From Patescibacteria group bacterium (lineage in GTDB: Bacteria > Patescibacteriota > Minisyncoccia > Phycocordibacterales > UBA12079): DNA of 19,600 nucleotides. The position numbers and the translations under genes were made by a program. Location of the stretch: the NCBI GenBank assembly GCA_018894995.1, contig JAHIOZ010000037.1:1-19600 (forward strand). Direction: 5' to 3'. The notes beneath the pieces are model-generated. The model was given only the letters and a program-made list of their open reading frames with translations. It was not told the origin of the DNA and did no database searches. Shown in pieces: positions 14,218-19,600 of the stretch (its first letter is position 1; the number at the start of each line of letters is the position of its first letter).

Positions 14218-14349
14218 TTTTGTAAAATGACACTTTTTTTAATCAAAGATTGGGATTCTTTTCAAACTGCAATGAGAACTTGCTTGTGAATCTCCAAGTT
14301 GATTAAAAAAACAGATAACCGCACAAAAATCTATGGCGGTTATTTTTTT
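14218..14349 (+). ncRNA. Candidate structured RNA between the HIT gene and pgk
   Basis: TTTTTTTAATCAA pairs over 13 bp with TTGATTAAAAAAA about 60 nt later. Inside are a GGGATTC/GAATC-T-CC helix with one bulge and a small GCAA/TTGC hairpin. Right after comes an 8-bp stem (14315-14322 with 14336-14343) and a T-run, as at the end of a plus-strand transcript. No protein frame was found. The true 5' end and strand are uncertain: the terminator hairpin also has a T-rich tail on the minus strand, so this could instead be the end of the pgk message. The rest of the 14099-14585 gap holds the HIT terminator and the palindrome at 14439. Confidence 0.35.
14315..14349 (+). terminator. Terminator-like hairpin with T-run
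   Basis: ATAACCGC (14315-14322) pairs with GCGGTTAT (14336-14343), then a T-run to 14349. T-rich sequence also follows on the opposite strand. Confidence 0.7.
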
Positions 14350-14438
14350 ACTTTAAATGGGTTATATTTCACTTGGGAGTGAAAATTTCAACGAGCAACC
14401 GCCGGATATCGCCACAAAAATGAAGGCTTTTAATAATA

Positions 14439-14474
14439 TTTGGTTTTTATTTACGATCGTAAATAAAAACCAAA
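14439..14474. repeat. 36-bp perfect palindrome, copy 5
   Basis: This is perfectly symmetrical around CGATCG, with arms beginning TTTGGTTTTTATTTACG. Pairing stops exactly at 36 bp. Arm sequence differs from the other copies. There is no gene within 100 bases on either side, and it lies downstream of pgk. Confidence 0.7.
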
Positions 14475-14585
14475 ATGTAAGTCTAAAAAACAAAAAGTTA
14501 AAAAAACCGAGGAGTAAATCTTCTTAATGATTTTTAATTATAAATTATGAGTTGTAAAAACTTTTTTGTCTTTCCTAGCGTCCCG

Positions 14586-15701
14586 CTACTTAATGTTTGT
14601 ATTTAAAGCTTCAACCCCCGAAAGAGTCTCACCGGTTAAAAACTCAACCATCGCTCCTCCACCGGTGGAAATAAAATCAAACCTGTCTTCAAAATCCAAA
14701 TCAAAAATATTCGCCACAGTGTCCCCCCCTCCGGCAATCACCTTCGCTTTTGAACCGGAAATAATTCTGATTAAATCGGAAGTGGCTCGGTTAAATCCTT
14801 TTTGATAATTTCCCAACGGTCCGTTGAACAAAACAAACTTGGCATCTTTTATTATTTCTTTCAATTGCAAAACCGTTTCTGGACCGGCATCAAAAATCAT
14901 CTCATCATCAAAAACTTCATCCGGATATTTCACTGCCGTGGTATTGCTTTTTTTAACAACAACATCCACCGGCAAGATTAACTTTTTATTTTTTAATAAA
15001 CTATCTAATTTAAAATCCTCATTAGAAACAACGGAGGAACCGATATTAAATCCTTTTTCTCTGAAAAAATCATTTGCCAAAGCTCCTCCGATAAAAACAG
15101 TGTCGTAAACTTTCAAATTTTTTTTAATTAAAGGCAGTTTTGTCCGAAATTTATTCCCGCCCAAAATAAACACGGCGGGATGCTGAGGTTTGAAACACTG
15201 TGACAAGTTTTTGATTTCCTCTTCAAACAAAATCCCCGAATAACTTGGCAAATATTTTGGAATTCCAACTATTGAAGCGTGCTTTCTGTGAGAAACGGCA
15301 AAAGCTTCGTTTACGAAAATATCACCCAGAGAAACCAGTTTTTTTACAAAAGCGATTGAGTTTTTCGTTTCCCCGTCATATTTTCTCAAATTTTCCAGCA
15401 TCACAATTTCTCCCTCACCGACATTTAAAATTCTTTTGTCTGAAATGTCTTCAACAAATTCCATTTTTACAGTCTTTTTAAAATAATTGAAAACAGGTTT
15501 TAAAGAATCTGTTTTTTCTCTTCCAACGTGACTTAAAATGATTATTTTTGCTTTTTTCTTTTGTAAAAATTCCAAAGTGGGAATAATTTTTTTAATTTTA
15601 AAATCATTCATCACTGTCCCTTTTTCAACAGGAACATTCAAATCAAGTCTCAACAAAACTCTTTTCCCTCTTAAATTTTTAGCATCTTTGATGTTTTTCA
15701 T
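14586..15701 (-). CDS. pgk: Phosphoglycerate kinase
   Basis: This glycolytic enzyme transfers phosphate from 1,3-bisphosphoglycerate to ADP. The 371-aa protein shows VLLRLDLNVPV (15-25), LSHVGR (56-61), LENLRKYDGE, VNEAFAVSHRKHAS (130-143, with E for the usual D), GGNKFRTKLP, FNGPLGNYQKGF and the C-terminal AGGGDTVA and STGGGAMVEFLTGETLSGVEAL. It is a little shorter than the usual 385-400 aa. An in-frame ATG at 15776 would add 25 residues; the ATG at 15701 is chosen because it meets the family N-terminus (MKNIKDAKNLRGKRV). It is also preceded by TAAAAT at 7 nt, with a 30-bp palindrome just upstream. It lies after tpiA in the same direction with a 147-base gap. Confidence 0.95.
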   Translation of the reverse strand: MKNIKDAKNLRGKRVLLRLDLNVPVEKGTVMNDFKIKKIIPTLEFLQKKKAKIIILSHVGREKTDSLKPVFNYFKKTVKMEFVEDISDKRILNVGEGEIVMLENLRKYDGETKNSIAFVKKLVSLGDIFVNEAFAVSHRKHASIVGIPKYLPSYSGILFEEEIKNLSQCFKPQHPAVFILGGNKFRTKLPLIKKNLKVYDTVFIGGALANDFFREKGFNIGSSVVSNEDFKLDSLLKNKKLILPVDVVVKKSNTTAVKYPDEVFDDEMIFDAGPETVLQLKEIIKDAKFVLFNGPLGNYQKGFNRATSDLIRIISGSKAKVIAGGGDTVANIFDLDFEDRFDFISTGGGAMVEFLTGETLSGVEALNTNIK

Positions 15702-15708
15702 AATGACT

Positions 15709-15716
15709 ATTTTATA
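15709..15716 (-). promoter_or_regulatory. pgk -10 region, leaderless type
   Basis: TATAAAAT on the minus strand ends 7 nt before the ATG at 15701. It has no good -35; the palindrome at 15721-15750 occupies that place. Confidence 0.55.
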
Positions 15717-15720
15717 CGAT

Positions 15721-15750
15721 ATTTCAAAATAGTCATGACTATTTTGAAAT
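15721..15750. promoter_or_regulatory. 30-bp perfect palindrome at the pgk promoter, possible operator
   Basis: Arms ATTTCAAAATAGTCA and their complement are fully symmetrical. The half-site AAAATAGTCA is found a third time overlapping the -10 and start (15704-15713, minus strand). Position over the -35 suggests a binding site for a regulator. A dispersed palindrome without regulatory role is the alternative. Confidence 0.5.
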
Positions 15751-15848
15751 GGCTTAATTTTTTTACGAGTCGGCATCCATTTTTATCATTCTTTGAAATT
15801 AAAAATTTTATTGGTATTGGAAATTGGGTATTGAATTTTAGAAATTTT

Positions 15849-16616
15849 TTAAATATTCGCTATTTTCAAAATCTCACCGAATTTCCCCGCATCCAAACTC
15901 GCCTTCCCCACCAACAATCCATCCACACCTCCTTCCTCCAAAATTTCTTTGGTATTTTTAGGATTTACCGAACCGCCATACAAAATTTGTGGCATTTTTG
16001 TTTTGATTCCAAATCTGTCGGACAAAACTTTTTTAATAAAAATCACCATTTCTTGAATTTCAGAAGGGAGCACAGCTTTTCCCCCGCTATTATTGCTAAT
16101 CGCCCAAATCGGCTCATAAGCAACCAGGATATTTTTCAAACTGCCAGCATTAACACCTTCCAACGAATCCAAAATTTCATTTTTCAAAAAATCAAAATAT
16201 TTTGCATTTTCATCTCTTTCTTTTTCTCCAACGCAAAAAATTACATTCAGGCCAGATCTAAGAGATGCTTTTATTTTCTCATTGATAATTTGATTGTCTT
16301 CTCCTAAAGCTCGTCTTTCCGAATGCCCGACAATCACATAATCAACTTTATTTTTCTTTAACATATTAGGAGAAACAGCTCCTGTAAAAGAACCTTTATT
16401 TTCTGAAAAAACATTTTGAGCTCCAATCGCAACCCTGTGACCTTTATACAAACTTACCAATTCATTTAAATAAATATAAGGTGGGCAAACAACAGTTTGC
16501 ACACCCGACAATTTACCGGCGGTTTTTTTAATTCCCAAAAACATTTTCTTGGCTTCAATTAAACTTTCGGGATTCATTTTCCAATTAGCAATAATAATTT
16601 TTTTATCTTTTTTCAT
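15849..16616 (-). CDS. tpiA: Triosephosphate isomerase
   Basis: This 255-aa TIM-barrel enzyme interconverts dihydroxyacetone phosphate and glyceraldehyde 3-phosphate. Catalytic residues are visible: N11 and K13 (IIIANWKMN), H98 (VIVGHSERR) and E168 (VAYEPIWAI). GGSVNPKN and GLLVGKASLD form the phosphate site. The mobile loop 6 is unusual. The standard AIGTGKTAT is replaced by AISNNSGGKAVLP, two or so residues longer and without the GTGK pattern. The next gene downstream is pgk. The start at 16616 is supported by the family N-terminus and by TGATAATAT ending 6 nt upstream. Confidence 0.95.
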   Translation of the reverse strand: MKKDKKIIIANWKMNPESLIEAKKMFLGIKKTAGKLSGVQTVVCPPYIYLNELVSLYKGHRVAIGAQNVFSENKGSFTGAVSPNMLKKNKVDYVIVGHSERRALGEDNQIINEKIKASLRSGLNVIFCVGEKERDENAKYFDFLKNEILDSLEGVNAGSLKNILVAYEPIWAISNNSGGKAVLPSEIQEMVIFIKKVLSDRFGIKTKMPQILYGGSVNPKNTKEILEEGGVDGLLVGKASLDAGKFGEILKIANI

Positions 16617-16622
16617 ATCAAT

Positions 16623-16631
16623 ATATTATCA
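16623..16631 (-). promoter_or_regulatory. tpiA extended -10 box, leaderless type
   Basis: TGATAATAT on the minus strand ends 6 nt before the tpiA ATG. Confidence 0.55.
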
Positions 16632-16672
16632 TATTTTCGGTTTGTTATATATAATCCGAATACCCCGAAAAC

Positions 16673-16702
16673 ATAATCCTAATACTACAAATGTTATCCG
16701 AA
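16673..16702 (+). repeat. Direct repeat unit upstream of tpiA
   Basis: Thirty bases starting ATAATCCTAATACTACAAATG are repeated at 19342-19371 with one difference. In both places CACGAAAAAAC follows, here only after a 75-base GC-rich insert. Confidence 0.8.
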
Positions 16703-16777
16703 CCTGCCCGCTCGTTGCCCGCCCGCAACGACTTCGTCTTGCGATGTCGGGCGGGCCTCGCAGTGGCAGGCGGGTGT
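16703..16777. repeat. GC-rich nested hairpin insert
   Basis: CCTGCCCGC pairs imperfectly with GGCAGGCGGG, and inside GCCCGCCCG pairs with CGGGCGGGC. It is much richer in GC than anything around. The related locus at 19372-19374 has only TGC at this point, so this is a filled site against an empty one. Confidence 0.7.
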
Positions 16778-16800
16778 CACGAAAAAACAAATCCGAATTC

Positions 16801-16896
16801 CGTCTCTGCGAGGAGTTTGGTTGAAAAATTTTGAATAAAAAAATGACTAGTCATTTTTTTATTCAAAATTTTTCAACCAAACGACGCGACAGTCCA
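16801..16896 (+). repeat. REP-like element with 68-bp perfect palindrome
   Basis: CGTCTCTGCGAG opens the unit and GACAGTCCAG closes it. Between them 16815-16882 is a perfect palindrome with 34-nt arms and no spacer, centred on GACTAGTC. Confidence 0.85.
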
Positions 16897-16898
16897 GC

Positions 16899-17067
16899 GT
16901 CATAATCGTTTTCGTCTCTGCGAGCTTCGGAACGAAGTGGAGAAGTGCGACAAACCAGCGTCGTTTTTTTCTGGATTGCCACGGATTTTTTGAAAGAATT
17001 TTTTAAATGAAATTTGCTTTGCAAATTTTATTTAAAAAATTCTTTCAAAAAATCCTCGCAAAGACGA
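16899..17067 (+). repeat. 169-bp repeat, copy A (two REP-like units)
   Basis: It contains a short unit (CGTCTCTGCGAG with a CTTCG-GAA-CGAAG hairpin) and a reverse-oriented unit (CTGGATTGCC...TCGCAAAGACG). The latter encloses a palindrome with 35-nt arms and a TTT loop (16983-17055, one mismatch). An inverted copy lies at 19432-19600, identical at 165 of 169 positions by my alignment. Confidence 0.9.
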
Positions 17068-17083
17068 CAAAATTATAGACAAC

Positions 17084-17116
17084 AAAACGACGAAAAGCTT
17101 CGCTTTTCGTCGTTTT
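17084..17116. repeat. Hairpin AAAACGACGAAAAGC-TTC-GCTTTTCGTCGTTTT type
   Basis: Two perfect 15-nt arms have a TTC loop, followed by T on the plus strand. The CGACGAAAAGC core is shared with 6047-6075, and the AT-rich words after it (to about 17160) match those around that hairpin. Confidence 0.65.
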
Positions 17117-17171
17117 TATTTTACATTTTTCATTGTCATTTTGCATTTTGAGATTTCAATTTTACATTTCA

Positions 17172-17295
17172 AGAATAAATCCAAATTTGGCGCAGGACGA
17201 GGAGGTGAGAAAAAATTTTTTGAGCCGTATTTCAAATACGGTGAAAAAAATTTTTCGATACCGACAAAGTCCTGCGCCAAATTTGAATTTATTCT
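17172..17295. repeat. 124-bp inverted repeat at the end of the PilX-like gene
   Basis: The arms of 27 nt (17172-17198 with 17269-17295) differ at one pair and contain CAAATTTGGCGCAGGAC. An inner CCGTATTT-C-AAATACGG hairpin lies between A/T runs. The right arm includes the stop codon of the pilin-like gene. It is MITE-like in form. Confidence 0.75.
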
Positions 17296-18698
17296 CCCTC
17301 TCTCCACTCAATAAACCGATATTCCCCATCCGAAAAAGGAGTCAGTGGGGGCGGATTAATCGCCTGTTTCCTGTCATAAAAATTATTTCTCAAAGCATAG
17401 CCGGAACAATAAACCCCGCTACAATTCCAACTGGTACCCACTCTCCCATTAGACACGATTGTCCCTGTCATTTCCAATAAATTTCTTTTTGCATATGTTT
17501 GATAAGTAAGAGGGAGATCAGAAATACGGTAATAATTTCTACCGAACCACCCCGTTTGGGCAATAAAAATTCCACTCAAATACATATCGTCAGGAGAATT
17601 AAGCGGAATCAAAACTGAATGCTCAGCAACAGCTGTCAACCCGTCAGTCCCGTCTGTTGTGGTATAAGTAATATTACCAGAAAGAATAATATCGGTATCC
17701 TGATTAGCGTCTATTAAATTAGCGGAAGCAACGGTAACTTTTCCACTAACAACACCATCAAGCCAAACTCTATCCTCAGCAAAAACCAATCCGCAATCTA
17801 CCGGCAAAGCATAATTGCTAACAAAATTTTCATGACTGATAATATATCTATCGTGACCCCAACCATCTTCAGTAGAATAACTCTTAATAGAAATCGTTCC
17901 TGTCACTTCATAAACATCAAAGCTCCTGTCATTTTTTAAAACAATGTGGTAGCCTTCGTAACCGGACGGAGCCAAATAAACTCCAATCGTTTGAGCTATG
18001 TTTTTCATATTAACCAAATCCAAAGTAATATTGTTAAAATCAATCGGAACAACCGGAAACTCCCATAAAACGAAACCTGGTCCGGATCCGAAAACTCCAT
18101 CCACTGTTGTCGCCGGAGAACATCCAAACGAAGAAGTGCATGTCCATTCAGAAACACTGCTTGAAACGGTAGATTGATTCACTCCATCCATTCTGATACC
18201 GCCATTTGAATGGTATCTCCCTTTAATATTTCTGTCTGCCCCTGCCCACACATCACTGTTTATAATGTAAGAATATTCGGCAACAGACGGGCGAGCATAT
18301 TTCCCATAGACAACTCTTTTTGAATCCGGATTTTTATAGGTCCACCCTGTAGATTCTATATCAACGGAATAAACTTCTCCACAAGAAGTATTCCCCCCGA
18401 TATCCAAAGAAAATTTACCGATGGCTCCGCCTTCCGGGTCAAGATATTCGTGTTCATACGGACCCGCTACTCCCGTTCCGTCCTGAAAATCTTCCGGGTA
18501 ATGCGACAAAAACCATTTATAATAATCCAACCCGGCTTCAGAAATCTGCATTGCAACTCCTCTGTTTTCTTTGGAAAAAGAAAGTTTATTTTGAACAAAA
18601 ATAAAACCAGCTAACGAGTAAAAAATCATAATAAAAATACCTGAAAAAACAAGCGCGAACAAAACCATTGACCCTTTTTTATAATTTTTTTTGTTCAT
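17289..18698 (-). CDS. PilX-like type IV pilus assembly protein
   Basis: This 469-aa protein has a short basic N-terminus and one membrane helix (about residues 10-33, SMVLFALVFSGIFIMIFYSLAGF). A helical stalk (FSKENRGVAMQISEAGLDYYKWFL, 41-64) follows, as in the PilX-type class of pilin-like proteins found in Patescibacteria. The long exported domain is rich in beta-strand, Ser, Thr and Gly, with paired cysteines (for example in WTCTSSFGC and WNCSGVYC). YHSNGGIRMDG near residues 162-172 is a segment I associate with these proteins. It likely acts in a type IV pilus for attachment or DNA uptake. It lies 16 bases after the preceding prepilin gene, clearly one operon. The cleavage motif is atypical (KKGSM rather than GFTLIE). 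The stop lies inside an inverted repeat. Confidence 0.75.
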   Translation of the reverse strand: MNKKNYKKGSMVLFALVFSGIFIMIFYSLAGFIFVQNKLSFSKENRGVAMQISEAGLDYYKWFLSHYPEDFQDGTGVAGPYEHEYLDPEGGAIGKFSLDIGGNTSCGEVYSVDIESTGWTYKNPDSKRVVYGKYARPSVAEYSYIINSDVWAGADRNIKGRYHSNGGIRMDGVNQSTVSSSVSEWTCTSSFGCSPATTVDGVFGSGPGFVLWEFPVVPIDFNNITLDLVNMKNIAQTIGVYLAPSGYEGYHIVLKNDRSFDVYEVTGTISIKSYSTEDGWGHDRYIISHENFVSNYALPVDCGLVFAEDRVWLDGVVSGKVTVASANLIDANQDTDIILSGNITYTTTDGTDGLTAVAEHSVLIPLNSPDDMYLSGIFIAQTGWFGRNYYRISDLPLTYQTYAKRNLLEMTGTIVSNGRVGTSWNCSGVYCSGYALRNNFYDRKQAINPPPLTPFSDGEYRFIEWREGE

Positions 18699-18714
18699 TT
18701 TTTAATTTAATTAA

Positions 18715-19329
18715 TTACAAATTAGTTTTTAAATTTCTAAGTGTCACTCCGGATAATAAAACAAAATTACCGGGTTGTCTGTTTACATCAACATTCACAA
18801 TTAAATTCACTTTAATAAAAGAAATATCAACAATACTGGACAAATCAGTTATTTCCACTCCGTCTTGATTAAAATATTGAAAAACATCGGAAGATTCTTC
18901 TGAATTCATAATGTTGTCAGAAACAACTGAAATGACTTCATCCGTATCGTGGTAAGAAAGAGGGCTTCCCAACGGTTCAGTTAATCCTTTTTTGAAATCA
19001 CTCCCATCTAAAAAATAACGGACTCTTTCCACATTATTATCTCTATCAATATCGCTGTAAAAATAAAAAGAATTTTCTGAAGCTGAAATTATCGGGTAAG
19101 AACCCTCGTCAGAATAAACTGCTTCTCTTATATCACGAACCATAAATTCAACACCTCTTCTCGCACTTTCTATTGCGAAAGCTTGATCAAGACTGTATCT
19201 GTTTACTTTATAAAAATAAATTATTGAAGAAAAAAGAACCACCACAATAATAGAAAATATTGAAACTGAAACAACCACTTCAATTAAAGTTAAACCACCG
19301 TTTGTTTTTTTATTTAGTTTGTTTTTCAT
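18715..19329 (-). CDS. Prepilin-type protein (PilW/PulJ-like minor pilin)
   Basis: This 204-aa protein has a type IV prepilin signal. A short basic leader ends NGG, then LTLIEVVVSVSIFSIIVVVLFSSI (residues 13-36) is the methylated helix, with E17 at position +5 after cleavage. Leucine takes the place of the usual phenylalanine at +1. The following region AIESARRGVEFMVRDIREAVYSD is typical of PilW/PulJ pseudopilins. The rest is a beta-rich exported domain. It would be processed by the prepilin peptidase and join a type IV pilus or pilus-like fibre with the PilX-like protein downstream. A TATAAA 7 nt before the ATG may be its promoter, making it the first gene of the pair. Confidence 0.85.
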   Translation of the reverse strand: MKNKLNKKTNGGLTLIEVVVSVSIFSIIVVVLFSSIIYFYKVNRYSLDQAFAIESARRGVEFMVRDIREAVYSDEGSYPIISASENSFYFYSDIDRDNNVERVRYFLDGSDFKKGLTEPLGSPLSYHDTDEVISVVSDNIMNSEESSDVFQYFNQDGVEITDLSSIVDISFIKVNLIVNVDVNRQPGNFVLLSGVTLRNLKTNL

Positions 19330-19341
19330 TTTTAATTTTAT

Positions 19342-19371
19342 ATAATCCTAATACTACAAATGATATCCGAA
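19342..19371 (+). repeat. Direct repeat unit upstream of the pilin operon (empty site)
   Basis: It is the same 30-base unit as 16673-16702. It is followed by TGC and CACGAAAAAAC without the GC-rich insert. Confidence 0.8.
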
Positions 19372-19431
19372 TGCCACGAAAAAACGAATACGAATGATAC
19401 GAAAATTCGTTAAAGAAAATCTGAAAGATTT

Positions 19432-19600
19432 TCGTCTTTGCGAGGATTTTTTGAAAGAATTTTTTAAATGAAATTTGCTTTGCAAATTTCATTTAAAAAA
19501 TTCTTTCAAAAAATCCGTGGCAATCCAGAAAAAAACGACGCTGGTTTGTCGCACTTCTCCACTTCGTTCCGAAGCTCGCAGAGACGAAAACGATTATGAC
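19432..19600 (-). repeat. 169-bp repeat, copy B (inverted copy of 16899-17067)
   Basis: It contains CGTCTTTGCGAG, a palindrome with perfect 35-nt arms and a TTT loop (19444-19516), GTGGCAATCCAG, and a short reverse unit to the window edge. It may extend further. All four differences from copy A lie in the hairpin: three in the loop and one in an arm. Confidence 0.9.

Noticed and set aside
14439..14474. Palindrome as rho-independent terminator of pgk
   Set aside because: It lies 112 bases beyond the stop, is AT-rich with no T-run after it, and a better terminator hairpin lies at 14315-14349.
15702..15776. 25-residue N-terminal extension of pgk
   Set aside because: It would be translated through the palindrome and promoter, and phosphoglycerate kinases begin at the MKNIKDAKN-like segment.
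15735..16307. 190-codon plus-strand reading frame opposite tpiA
   Set aside because: It is a shadow of tpiA on the antisense strand, rich in Phe/Asn/His from AT-rich codons, and has no recognisable domain.
16549..16824. 91-codon plus-strand frame with an Arg/Gly-rich tail
   Set aside because: The front is antisense to tpiA and the tail is the GC-rich hairpin repeat in translation.
19310..19492. 60-codon minus-strand reading frame upstream of the prepilin gene
   Set aside because: It is made of repeat sequence (the 169-bp repeat and CACGAAAA unit) and overlaps the prepilin start. There is no ribosome site or protein-like composition.

Overview
The window is AT-rich and mostly coding on the minus strand. 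It looks like a chromosomal segment of a Patescibacteria/CPR bacterium, probably of Parcubacteria type. This is inferred from gene style, not from a marker gene. The clues are a ComEC without the C-terminal metallo-beta-lactamase domain, a PilX-like pilin of the type common in this group, stand-alone PaaX/Cas2-like proteins, short glycolytic enzymes, and many genes whose -10 box lies only 6-7 nt before the ATG, implying leaderless mRNAs. The only strong Shine-Dalgarno sites seen belong to two small unknown genes.

Layout. 1-2389: a partial LOG/SLOG-type protein, a beta-CASP metallo-beta-lactamase homologue that has lost several metal ligands, and a small membrane protein. 2390-2889: no protein gene; it holds a REP-like element with a long palindrome and a probable structured ncRNA with its own -10 box and terminator. 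2890-6761 (all minus): ndk, a methyltransferase, a Cas2/PaaX-like gene bracketed by two 36-bp palindromes, map and adk. 6808-8875 (plus): a BaiN/YhiN-type flavoprotein and an unknown protein with a strong SD. 9039-13445 (minus): comEC with a foreign N-terminus, rnhA, a 64-aa unknown protein and recJ. 13697-14098 (plus): a HIT protein, then a 487-base gap with terminators, a candidate ncRNA and a palindrome. 14586-16616 (minus): tpiA and pgk, two consecutive-type glycolytic genes without gap in the window. 16617-17288: a nest of repeats. 17289-19329 (minus): two type IV pilin-like genes. 19330-19600: repeats again.

How the genes relate. comEC, recJ and the pilin-like genes could all belong to DNA uptake and processing, though they are not one operon. 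tpiA/pgk, ndk and adk are central carbon and nucleotide metabolism, and map matures protein N-termini.

The striking feature is palindromes. There are at least five of about 36 bp with unrelated arms, four of 65-73 bp inside a conserved REP-like frame, a decayed ungapped one of 148 bp over the end of comEC, and a 169-bp near-identical inverted repeat around the pilin genes. Three of the 36-bp palindromes carry a CGGTCG core and sit beside the Cas2/PaaX-like gene or the related module fused to ComEC. That association is the best candidate here for an undescribed mobile or regulatory system. No CRISPR array, cas1, tRNA or rRNA gene was seen.
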